Assembly (NCBI GenBank): GCA_038046085.1
Contig: JBBSWW010000015.1
Span: forward strand, 1 to 26,626
Origin: GW2011-AR18 sp038046085
GTDB lineage: Archaea; Nanobdellota; Nanobdellia; SCGC-AAA011-G17; GW2011-AR18
Reading direction: 5' to 3'
DNA: 26,626 nucleotides
Shown here: piece after piece, positions 8,248 to 14,883 of the stretch
Numbering within the stretch: position 1 is the stretch's first letter
Layout of the letters: each line of letters starts with the position of its first letter
Notes under the pieces: generated by a model
The model's input: the letters and a program-made list of their open reading frames with translations, nothing else
Database searches by the model: none
Told to the model about the DNA's origin: nothing
Position numbers and translations under genes: made by a program

Positions 8248-8979
8248 ATGATAGAAAATAACTTAACAGAATTAGGATTAAGCAGTTCAGAAATAAAAGT
8301 TTATTTATACTTAAATAAAAAAGGAAATAGTTATGCTAACAAAATAAGTCTTGAAACAGGAGTTAACAGAACAAACGTTTACGAGGCTCTTGGAAGACTA
8401 ATAAATAAAGGTTTAGTGTCATTTATAACAAAAAATAAAGTCAAATGGTATGAAGCAAGCAAGCCGGAATCTATAGCAAACATACTAAAAGAAAAAGAAG
8501 ATAATATAGAAAATATGAAGCAAAAAATACCCAAAATAATAGATATATTATATACACTGAAGGAAAATAATACAGAACTAGAAGCCAGTATCTTTGTAGG
8601 AAAGAAAGGCCTAAAGATAATATTAGAAGAAATATTACAAACAAGAAAACAAATATCACTAATCGCATCAAAACTACAATTTAAAGAAATATTCAATAAT
8701 TATTTCGAGTTATGGCACAAAAAAAGAATAAATTTAGGAATAACACAAAGATCAATATTCCCAGATATAATGAAATCAAAACTCAAGAAAAGAAAATTAT
8801 TAGAATATAGATATATAGAAAATGGATATATTAATCCAACCACTACAATAATATATGGAGACAATTGTTTATTCATACACTGGTTAGAAGAGCCAATAAT
8901 AATAAAAATAAAAAATGATAATATTGTAAAATCACAATTTAACTATTTCAATATATTATGGAATACAGCAAAAAAATAA
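8248..8979 (+). CDS. TrmB-family transcriptional regulator
   Basis: A 243-aa protein, the usual length for archaeal TrmB-like regulators. Residues about 1-70 form the winged helix: LTELGLSSSEIKVYLYL, then NRTNVYEALGRLINKGLV as recognition helix and wing lead-in, and KWYEASKPESI as the typical end of the domain. A short coiled stretch (KEKEDNIENMKQKIPKI) links to an effector/PLD-like domain, with KKGLKIILEEILQ and a C-terminal beta-rich part (TTTIIYGDNCLFIHWLEEP). TrmB proteins respond to sugars or other small molecules. It is leaderless by TATA spacing. The divergent orientation relative to the sulfotransferase operon suggests local control of that operon and of itself. Confidence 0.85.
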   Translation: MIENNLTELGLSSSEIKVYLYLNKKGNSYANKISLETGVNRTNVYEALGRLINKGLVSFITKNKVKWYEASKPESIANILKEKEDNIENMKQKIPKIIDILYTLKENNTELEASIFVGKKGLKIILEEILQTRKQISLIASKLQFKEIFNNYFELWHKKRINLGITQRSIFPDIMKSKLKKRKLLEYRYIENGYINPTTTIIYGDNCLFIHWLEEPIIIKIKNDNIVKSQFNYFNILWNTAKK

Positions 8980-8983
8980 AAAT

Positions 8984-11059
8984 TTAGGCCCAACTAGCTC
9001 CGGAATTTAATGTTCCATCATTATTTTTTCCAGATGTATCATCTGTTGTTGTTCCTGTTCCCTCATTCATTTTCCATTCTCCTACTATATCTGTCTCTCT
9101 TCCTAATATGTCTTTGAACAGGTCTAGTGATGTGTTATTTGCTATTGTTATTCTATTCAATCCTGCATATGCATGTCCATCTGATGATTTGTATACATAA
9201 TATGGGTCTGTTGCATCTCTTCCTCTTGTCCAGCATAGGTCATAGTATTCTCCGCATATCTGTGTATATTCACTATTTGCATTATGGAATGGGAATACAA
9301 ATGATGTTGGTGTATTTCCTAGGTTATTTGTTACCTCAGATTTTATTCCTGTTAATTGTTGTCTGAAATCACTCTCACTTAAATCTAACATCCTTGTATG
9401 CTGCATTCCATGTGCCTCCATATCCCATCCATTATCCTGCATTGTTTTTAGTTCATTCCAATCACTATAACTTGGTTCTCCGCTTATCTCATTTGCATAA
9501 TCTCCTATTAAAAACTGTGTTCCTATTAATCCATATTTTTTCATTATTGGATAAGCTTTTTCATATACTGATCTCCACCCATCATCAAAAGTTATCAATA
9601 TTGATTTTTTTGGTATCTCTATCTGGTCTTTTTTCCAGTTATTATAATCAGAAACTTTTATTGCTTTGAAACCTGTACTATTTAGATATTCCATTTGTTT
9701 TTCAAATTCTGTCTCTTTTACTTTATCAGCTGCATTTGCATTATCTACTATCTGATGATATAATAGTGTTGTTATTGACTGTCCTAAATTTTTCCCACGT
9801 TCACTCTCATCATATAATCTTTTTACCTGTGATGATGTTAATGATTCTTCGTATATCTTGTAATCATCTACTCTTCCATCGAATGATATTCTATTAGCCC
9901 ATCCTAAGGTTATTGGTGTTTTTGAATCATAGATCTTATTTATTGTTGTTGTGTCTTCATCGCATTTTATTCCGTTTCTGTAATATTCTATTTTGTTTCC
10001 TGTATAGACTATTGTTATCATTGTCCATTCATTATCTCTTAATCCACATTTATTATTTGATATTGATGTATGAGGAACTCCTGTTGTTCCATCCTTTGAT
10101 AATATTACTGATATACCATCTGTTAGTGCTGTTCTTATTATGAATGATCTGTTTCCTACTCCATTTTCATATTTTCCTATTACTCCTGCTCTGTCTACAT
10201 AATTATCTTGTTTTAACCACATGTTCCATGTTGCTGTATCAAATTCTTGTAGTTTTACTGGTGTTGTTTTTACATTTCCTGTTCTTCCATCTATTTTTAT
10301 TGAAGGGTATGTTGTTGCATCTTTATCATATAGTTTATAGACTTCATCTCTGTCTAATGCTGTATTGTAGAATAATATTTCATCTGCTGAACCATAATAA
10401 TATCTTCCGCTTGCTGTTCCTATTGTTATTGGTGTATCTGTATTTGCTATTTTTCTTATGCTTGTTGTATCTTCATCGCATTTTATTCCGTTTCTATAAT
10501 ATTCTATTTTGTTTCCTGTATATACAATTGTTATCATTGTCCATTCATCATCTCTTCTTATTCCACAATGATTATTTGAAGTAGAAGTGTATGTTGTCGC
10601 ATTTTGTCCATCTGGTGATAATATTACTGTTATTCCATCTGTTAATGCTGTTCTTATTATGAATGATCTTTGGTCGTTTTTTGCCTCATACTTGCTTATT
10701 AGTCCTGCATTCTCCTTGTATGATTCCTGTTTTACCCAAATATTCCATGTTGCTTGTGTTAAATCTTTATAATTCTCTGAATTGTTTATTTTTATGTAAG
10801 AATTAATTCCATCAAAATTTACATATGCTCCTCTATCCTCATTATTTCCACTTCCCCAGCTAGTTGATCCTACTAATATTCCATCATTATTATTTATTCT
10901 ATCACTTGCTATTCTTCCTGTGTTCTCATTCAGTTTCCACTCTCCTATAGCACCTGCAGATACTCCATTTGTAGATAATGTGAATAATAAGATTAAGAGA
11001 CCTATCATACCAAGTATTCTTGCATATGTTTGACTATATGATCTTAAAGTTGTATTCAT
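8984..11059 (-). CDS. Secreted LamG-LamG-polysaccharide deacetylase (CE4)
   Basis: A 691-aa exported protein. The signal peptide (about residues 1-35) ends in NGVSA-GA. Two LamG-like domains follow (about 38-250 and 262-420), both with RSFIIRTALTDGI, EWTMITIVYTGNKIEYYRNG and IKCDEDTT, showing a recent internal duplication. A NodB-type deacetylase domain (about 425-650) follows: LLYHQIVDN, ILITFDDGW (catalytic and metal Asp, about 490-493), MEAHGMQHTRM (HxxxH metal pair, about 549-553) and FVFPFHNANS. The last 35 residues (GEWKMNEGTG, then NNDGTLNSGASWA) are the opening of a third LamG domain that stops abruptly. It probably removes acetyl groups from an N-acetylated surface polymer held by the LamG domains. 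The mRNA has a leader with a strong GGAGGT 6 nt before the ATG. It ends 4 nt from the convergent TrmB gene. Confidence 0.85.
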   Translation of the reverse strand: MNTTLRSYSQTYARILGMIGLLILLFTLSTNGVSAGAIGEWKLNENTGRIASDRINNNDGILVGSTSWGSGNNEDRGAYVNFDGINSYIKINNSENYKDLTQATWNIWVKQESYKENAGLISKYEAKNDQRSFIIRTALTDGITVILSPDGQNATTYTSTSNNHCGIRRDDEWTMITIVYTGNKIEYYRNGIKCDEDTTSIRKIANTDTPITIGTASGRYYYGSADEILFYNTALDRDEVYKLYDKDATTYPSIKIDGRTGNVKTTPVKLQEFDTATWNMWLKQDNYVDRAGVIGKYENGVGNRSFIIRTALTDGISVILSKDGTTGVPHTSISNNKCGLRDNEWTMITIVYTGNKIEYYRNGIKCDEDTTTINKIYDSKTPITLGWANRISFDGRVDDYKIYEESLTSSQVKRLYDESERGKNLGQSITTLLYHQIVDNANAADKVKETEFEKQMEYLNSTGFKAIKVSDYNNWKKDQIEIPKKSILITFDDGWRSVYEKAYPIMKKYGLIGTQFLIGDYANEISGEPSYSDWNELKTMQDNGWDMEAHGMQHTRMLDLSESDFRQQLTGIKSEVTNNLGNTPTSFVFPFHNANSEYTQICGEYYDLCWTRGRDATDPYYVYKSSDGHAYAGLNRITIANNTSLDLFKDILGRETDIVGEWKMNEGTGTTTDDTSGKNNDGTLNSGASWA
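9800..10760 (-). repeat. Intragenic LamG duplication, offset 516 bp
   Basis: The two LamG-coding segments match at the DNA level with an offset of about 516 bp (172 codons), for example around 9950-10040 and 10466-10556. The similarity is highest over the stretch encoding the YTGNKIEYYRNGIKCDEDTT core and falls off toward the ends, which suggests a duplication partly kept alike by gene conversion. Confidence 0.7.
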
Positions 11060-11126
11060 AGTGATACCTCCAGTTATAGTCTTAGTATAGTTAATACTTT
11101 ATTTATAAAAATACTATTTGTAGTAT
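11060..11126 (-). promoter_or_regulatory. Promoter, leader and dyads of the LamG-deacetylase gene
   Basis: On the minus strand the order is: inverted repeat ATACTA-TTTG-TAGTAT (11111-11126), TATA-containing element TTTATAAATAAAGTA (11095-11109), a second dyad AGTAT-TAACT-ATACT overlapping the expected start of transcription, and Shine-Dalgarno GGAGGT (11066-11071) 6 nt before the ATG. The 15-nt TATA element is identical to the one in front of the glycosyltransferase gene at 17937-17951. Confidence 0.6.
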
Positions 11127-11223
11127 ATAGAAAAGATAGCAATTGTTAGATAGATTTTTAAGTACTAAAAGTATATTTTCAGAAAAAGTAAGATTTTAAT
11201 GGATTCTGTCCAAAACACAATAG

Positions 11224-11235
11224 TTTTAAATAATA
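11224..11235 (+). promoter_or_regulatory. TATA box of the amidohydrolase lipoprotein gene
   Basis: TTTTAAATAATA is centred about 26 nt before the ATG at 11256, consistent with a leaderless transcript. No Shine-Dalgarno is visible. Confidence 0.5.
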
Positions 11236-11255
11236 TAATCTTTTAAGATTAAAAC

Positions 11256-12440
11256 ATGGAAAAGAGGTTATTATTACTATTATTTTCTTTTATTTTTATT
11301 ATTGGTTGTACTATACAACAACCCTATCTTGATGAGAATTCTAAAGAGGATGAATCATCTAATCTGCCTACTGAACAACCTACAACAGGTTCTGTAGGAG
11401 AACGTCATTGGAAGAGGGTATTTGCTAAAGCTTTTGAAACAGTTGATTGTCCTGCGTCTCGTGATCCTAGTAGTTTGCCAGATGGTTATTACAAAGGTCC
11501 GATGATAGATACTCATATTCATTCACAGAATTTACCTGACGGTGTACCAGGATTTCCTGATGATTATTATACAGGGGATAATTTAGGTATAAAGCGTAGC
11601 ATGGAAGAATGGGTTTGTATGATCAATGTTGAAGGAACTAAACAAGTGTGGGGCTTCTTTCCAGTTGCTGAGCCTATAGTGCAAGAATCAGTAGAAGTAG
11701 TTAAGATAACTTTAGAAAAATATCCAAATATTTTTGTCCCTTTTATAAATCCACCAGGCAAGGTTAAAGCTACAGTAGATGCAGAAGAACTTGAAATGAT
11801 GTTAAATGTGGAACCTGGATTATTCAGAGGCTATGGTGAAATAGGTTTATATGAGAATACTAATTCTCCGCCACTTTCACCAAATTCTACAATATTAATG
11901 GAAATTTATCCAGTAATTGAGAAATATAAATTAATTGTCTATTTCCATCTTGATCATGGGCAAAAAGAATCTTTTCAGGATGTTGCTAGAGCAAATCCCA
12001 ATATTACTTTTGTTTTCCATGGAGGCAATTTGTTCAATATTAGTGAGACTCAAGCAGGTATATCACATGATGAAAAAGTTTTAGTGTTTATAGAAGAATT
12101 GCTTTACAATAATCCAAATATCTATTATACTGTGAATGAACTTTATGGTGGAGACTGGTTATTAGAACCTGGCAGAAGCAAAGAGAAATTTTTAGAAAAT
12201 TTTGCAGATTATGAAACTTTACTTGAGATAGATCTTCCAATGTGGAAAGGGTTTATTGAGAGACATCCAGATCAAGTTTTATTTGGTACAGATAGAGGTG
12301 GTCCAGCTATTTGGGATAAAGATCCTAATGTTGCATTGACTTTGAATAATTATACTCGAGTATTTATTGATAGTCTTGATCCTTCAGTACAAGAGAAGTT
12401 TGCATATAAAAATGCTGAACGAATTATAGATTTGGATTAA
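11256..12440 (+). CDS. Lipoprotein amidohydrolase (metal-dependent TIM barrel)
   Basis: A 394-aa protein with a lipoprotein signal (MEKRLLLLLFSFIFIIGCTI, lipobox IIGC) and an acidic linker, then an amidohydrolase-2 type barrel. Metal and active-site motifs visible in order are MIDTHIHSQ (HxH, about residue 86), FRGYGEIGLYE on strand 4, VYFHLDHG, TFVFHGGN, and LFGTDRGGP with the final Asp. The end KFAYKNAERIIDL is the usual family terminus. The family includes hydrolases and decarboxylases acting on small organic or sugar-like substrates; the substrate here is unknown. Members are normally cytoplasmic, so the lipobox is the unusual point: it puts the enzyme outside the membrane, among other surface-glycan proteins. 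The gene stands alone with its own promoter. Confidence 0.85.
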   Translation: MEKRLLLLLFSFIFIIGCTIQQPYLDENSKEDESSNLPTEQPTTGSVGERHWKRVFAKAFETVDCPASRDPSSLPDGYYKGPMIDTHIHSQNLPDGVPGFPDDYYTGDNLGIKRSMEEWVCMINVEGTKQVWGFFPVAEPIVQESVEVVKITLEKYPNIFVPFINPPGKVKATVDAEELEMMLNVEPGLFRGYGEIGLYENTNSPPLSPNSTILMEIYPVIEKYKLIVYFHLDHGQKESFQDVARANPNITFVFHGGNLFNISETQAGISHDEKVLVFIEELLYNNPNIYYTVNELYGGDWLLEPGRSKEKFLENFADYETLLEIDLPMWKGFIERHPDQVLFGTDRGGPAIWDKDPNVALTLNNYTRVFIDSLDPSVQEKFAYKNAERIIDLD

Positions 12441-12516
12441 AGATGAGAGTTTAGAAGATTTTACTAGAAATTTAGAAGAAGACTATGGGGAGCATTTAGA
12501 ATCTTCATGCGCCTAG
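12430..12516 (+). pseudogene. Possible C-terminal gene remnant
   Basis: Directly after the amidohydrolase stop, another frame reads KDESLEDFTRNLEEDYGEH and ends LESSCA at a TAG (12514-12516). The residue mix is protein-like and acidic, but there is no start codon: the frame is closed by a TAG at 12427. It may be the tail of a lost gene, or chance. Confidence 0.25.
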
Positions 12517-12517
12517 T

Positions 12518-12578
12518 GGGACGTTAGTAAAATGCTGAACGCCCATTGCTTGGGGACGTTAGCAAGTTGTTAAACGCC
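12518..12578 (-). repeat. Two tandem 26-nt hairpin-forming repeats at the 3' end of the tRNA
   Basis: The minus-strand segments 12578-12553 and 12543-12518 match at 21 of 26 positions. Both begin GGCGTT and end CTAACGTCCC, and each can fold with CGTT against AACG and GG against CC. The unit next to the tRNA includes the last bases of its acceptor stem and the discriminator G; the other unit repeats that sequence 35 bp further on. This could be a processing or termination structure, or the trace of a recombination event at the tRNA. Confidence 0.5.
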
Positions 12579-12748
12579 GTCACCCGGACTTTCATTTTCT
12601 TCTTAGTTTTTTTTGCCGAAGCTTTTTTCTAAAAAGATTCATTTTGAACCGGGATACCCTTGCGGGTCAAGCTTATTGGTATGTTTTTCCAGGCTAACAC
12701 TTCTCTTATTCAGAGAATTTGTGCCATACCAGATTAGGCGATGACGGC
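12575..12748 (-). tRNA. tRNA-Ser(GGA) with three introns
   Basis: The acceptor stem is GCCGTCA (12748-12742) with TGACGGC (12582-12576) and discriminator G at 12575; CCA is not encoded. The D arm has G18G19. The variable arm ACCC-GCAA-GGGT (12667-12656) marks a class II tRNA, and the T stem is CCCGG/CCGGG. Three insertions fit bulge-helix-bulge splicing. Intron 1 is 12718-12695 (24 nt, position 29/30), with bulges AAA and TAG around a GCAC/GTGT helix. Intron 2 is 12686-12674 (13 nt, canonical 37/38). Intron 3 is 12642-12589 (54 nt, T loop 59/60), with bulges AAA and AGT around TTCA/TGAA. Removing them gives an anticodon arm CAAGC-CTGGAAA-GCTTG (anticodon GGA), T loop TTCAAAT and an 83-nt mature tRNA. 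The GGA anticodon, long variable arm and G73 all agree with serine. It reads UCU/UCC codons. Confidence 0.9.
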
Positions 12749-12771
12749 ATTTGTAATGGGTTTATTGGCTT

Positions 12772-12783
12772 TTATTTATAAAT
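12772..12783 (-). promoter_or_regulatory. TATA box of the tRNA-Ser gene
   Basis: Minus-strand ATTTATAAATAA lies about 26-30 nt upstream of the first base of the tRNA (12748), the standard box A spacing of archaeal stable-RNA promoters. This independently supports the tRNA's strand and 5' end. Confidence 0.65.
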
Positions 12784-12925
12784 TTAGTGCTTGTTGCTAC
12801 GTGATGCTTACAATGCCTTCTCTATGTTCTTTTTAGTATTTGTTTACATTTTAATCACAATATTAGTCTAAGAATATTAAATATAAAAAGGTTGTAGGCT
12901 TTATGTAGCTAATATTGAAGAAAAG

Positions 12926-12934
12926 CTTTAAATT
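12926..12934 (+). promoter_or_regulatory. TATA box of the APH-type kinase gene
   Basis: CTTTAAATT is centred 26 nt before the ATG at 12956, indicating a leaderless mRNA. The rest of 12784-12925 shows no gene or clear structure. Confidence 0.45.
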
Positions 12935-12955
12935 CAACGAATTAGTTATATAATT

Positions 12956-13882
12956 ATGGGTTTTCATCCAGAGAATAGATTAGTTGTTGGATTATCTAGT
13001 GTTGAGAAGAACTTGGTATTATCTTGCTTTCCTAAAGGTTCTAAGATTATTGAATCAAAATTTTTTAACAATTATAACCTGCCATGTCCAATAAAAGTAA
13101 GAATACAATTGCCTAATAAAAAAATTGAAAATGTTGTTTTGAGAAAATCAAGAAATGGAGATGTTAGAAAAGAAGCTGAAATACTAAAATCTCTAAAAAA
13201 TTTACATCTTCCAGTGCCTAAAGTATTGCATGATGCTCAAAAAATAAATAACCAAGAGTATGCTTCTGTGTTAGAGTACATAAAAGGAACAAACTTGCAA
13301 TATTTCAGCATGAGATCAAAGAAAAATATTAAGAAAGCAAAAGATTTATTATTTGATGCGATAATGCGAATGGCAGAATTAACTTACAAGATTAAAAAAT
13401 GTAACTTATCAAAAGATCTAATCGAAAAAACATTAATATCACAACTTGATGAAATAAAAAATTCTAAACCTTGGAATTCGGAAAGTTTATTCAAAGAATC
13501 AGTTAAAAAACTTGAGCCAATACTAAAAAATATTGATATGCCATTAATATTCACCAATGGAGATTACCAGCCAGCAAATTTTATAACAAACGGAAAAGAA
13601 ATAGTAGGTTTATTAGATTTTGATAAAGCATGCTTCCAGGATTTACTAATAGGGATAACAAAGTTTCCAATATATGGCTTAAGACCATTAAATAAAGCAG
13701 GATTTGTAAAAAAATTCATAAAAGAAACAGGATTCACAGAAAAAGAATTCATGCCAAGACTAGCATTAGGATGTTTAATAACATTACAAAAAGAAATACC
13801 TGTAAAATATGGTAATAAAGAAACAATAAACTACAGAAAACATGTAATAAAACTATTAAAAAAATCGTTAAATGAGATTTAA
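12956..13882 (+). CDS. APH/choline-kinase-family phosphotransferase
   Basis: A 308-aa cytoplasmic kinase-like protein of the aminoglycoside phosphotransferase fold. Lys in VVLRKSRNGDVRKEAEIL and the following KEAEILKSL helix match the ATP-binding lobe, and ASVLEYIKGTNL is the hinge. The catalytic loop is FTNGDYQPANF (about residue 200), followed by VGLLDFDKACFQD as the metal-binding DFD. The usual HGDxxxxN is NGDYQPAN here: the His is replaced by Asn while Asp and Asn are kept, so activity is plausible but not assured. The family phosphorylates small molecules such as amino alcohols, sugars or antibiotics; the substrate is not readable here. It faces the toxin-antitoxin pair convergently. Confidence 0.8.
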   Translation: MGFHPENRLVVGLSSVEKNLVLSCFPKGSKIIESKFFNNYNLPCPIKVRIQLPNKKIENVVLRKSRNGDVRKEAEILKSLKNLHLPVPKVLHDAQKINNQEYASVLEYIKGTNLQYFSMRSKKNIKKAKDLLFDAIMRMAELTYKIKKCNLSKDLIEKTLISQLDEIKNSKPWNSESLFKESVKKLEPILKNIDMPLIFTNGDYQPANFITNGKEIVGLLDFDKACFQDLLIGITKFPIYGLRPLNKAGFVKKFIKETGFTEKEFMPRLALGCLITLQKEIPVKYGNKETINYRKHVIKLLKKSLNEI

Positions 13883-13943
13883 TAAATAACACGATTGTTA
13901 TTCATTATTTTTTTAAGTGGTCTAATTCTATTCCTTTAAAATT

Positions 13944-14270
13944 TTAATACTTGAATCTTCTTTCGTAGTCTTTATGATCGAACCATTCTAGTATTGCTGA
14001 TATTAGTTCAACTTCGTTTTCAGCAGTTACAGTATACAACAGTCTCCAACCGTTTGGCAAGTCATATTTCCATAGGTTTGTTATTCCATAATCTTGTACA
14101 TATTGTTTTGGGAATAGTCTTTTTGGTACTTGTATTCCCGAGAATGCATTTTGCTGCAAATCTCTTATTGCTCTAATGATTCCTTTCTTTATTGGATCAT
14201 CATTTTTAAGTTCATTAAAATCTTTTTCTAATTCGTCTGAAAGGAACTTAACTTTTGAAGGTTTTATCAT
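13944..14270 (-). CDS. RelE/ParE-superfamily toxin-like protein
   Basis: A 108-aa protein with the compact RelE fold pattern: an N-terminal helical part (KFLSDELEKDFNELKNDDPI), then a beta-rich half with TNLWKYDLPNGWRLLYTV and ISAILEWFDHKDYERRFKY, whose conserved basic and aromatic residues match the C-terminal active region of RelE-like mRNA-cleaving toxins. The start overlaps the stop of the upstream gene by 4 nt (ATGA), the usual antitoxin-toxin arrangement. Toxin activity is an inference from fold and position. Confidence 0.75.
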   Translation of the reverse strand: MIKPSKVKFLSDELEKDFNELKNDDPIKKGIIRAIRDLQQNAFSGIQVPKRLFPKQYVQDYGITNLWKYDLPNGWRLLYTVTAENEVELISAILEWFDHKDYERRFKY

Positions 14271-14560
14271 AATTTTATTTCTCTCCTATGCATTAACTTT
14301 TTTGCAAGTGCAGGATTCCATATGTATGCTATTTTTTCTTCTCTATCAAATGCTATCTTGTTTATGTTTTCTAAATATTCTAGTATTACTAAGAATGTTT
14401 GCCACATCATTTTTTTTGGCAGTGATTTCCATAATTGTGTTCTATTATATTCGCCACTGTTCTCTTCTATAGTCTTTTCTACCATCATTACTGTATCTAA
14501 TGTGGGAGATCTCACATAAGGGTTTTCTGTTTCATTTTCTTGATAAGTTGTTTTTGTCAT
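14267..14560 (-). CDS. Small wHTH-like protein, probable antitoxin partner
   Basis: I use ATG 14560 (97 aa), not an upstream ATG at 14605: a TATA box centred at about 14586 fits the inner ATG, and the extra residues (MQLEKFIYQLIYYIY) are encoded by the promoter itself. The sequence RSPTLDTVMMVEKTIEENSG, then NRTQLWKSLPKKMMWQTFL and ENINKIAFDREEKIAYIWNP, reads as a winged helix ending in a beta hairpin, a type common in archaeal genomes. It overlaps the RelE-like toxin by 4 nt. It probably binds its own promoter palindrome and neutralises the toxin. Confidence 0.7.
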   Translation of the reverse strand: MTKTTYQENETENPYVRSPTLDTVMMVEKTIEENSGEYNRTQLWKSLPKKMMWQTFLVILEYLENINKIAFDREEKIAYIWNPALAKKLMHRREIKL

Positions 14561-14569
14561 ATAAATATA

Positions 14570-14590
14570 ATATATCAATTGATATATAAA
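14570..14590 (-). promoter_or_regulatory. TA promoter: 18-bp palindrome overlapping the TATA box
   Basis: The perfect palindrome ATATATCAATTGATATAT (14570-14587) overlaps the minus-strand TATA box TTTATATATC (14590-14581). A dimeric repressor bound there would block TBP, which suits autorepression of the toxin-antitoxin operon. Confidence 0.6.
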
Positions 14591-14753
14591 CTTTTCTAAT
14601 TGCACTAGTATTACATTTGTTTTTGTTTGTCGCTACATATTGTATTACATTGTTTTATAAATAGTTGCACTGACTTTAGAGAACTAGGAATAGTTTTATA
14701 TATTTCTTATCATATTTGTTGATACAGGACTGACAAGATAAGTATAAACATGG

Positions 14754-14769
14754 TTAATCAAGTGATTAA
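14754..14769. repeat. Inverted repeat TTAATCA-AG-TGATTAA
   Basis: A perfect 7-bp inverted repeat with a 2-nt spacer lies in the 14606-14883 gap between the toxin-antitoxin operon and the NTR-like gene. The gap also has TATA-like stretches near 14652 and 14694 but no recognisable gene. The repeat could be a protein-binding site. Confidence 0.3.
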
Positions 14770-14883
14770 AAGCACTAGTATAAACAAAATGCATCTATAG
14801 GGCTTGTAAGTATAAAATAAAAGAATTCAGTAACATTACAGAATGACGGCTTATTTTTTATCATCTAGTAATACTTTATAAAA

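Noticed and set aside
9127..10772. Several long plus-strand ORFs opposite the LamG-deacetylase gene
   Set aside because: They are Leu/His/Tyr-rich mirror products of the strongly coding minus strand; they have no domains and no promoters.
12583..12600. GAAAGTCCGGG on the minus strand, reminiscent of the conserved GAAAGTCC core of RNase P RNA
   Set aside because: It is the end of the T-loop intron plus the 3' half of the T stem of tRNA-Ser; the surrounding sequence folds as a tRNA with introns and no P4 partner strand was found.
12709..12716. Reading the tRNA anticodon as TGA from the hairpin TTCTCT-GAATA-AGAGAA
   Set aside because: The base before TGA would be C instead of the near-universal T33, the flanks do not form a proper anticodon stem, and the hairpin is explained as the inside of intron 1.
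14741..14818. Three AGTATAAA repeats about 32-36 bp apart
   Set aside because: The repeats are only 8-9 nt, not palindromic, and the spacers are uneven in AT-rich DNA; this is not a CRISPR array.
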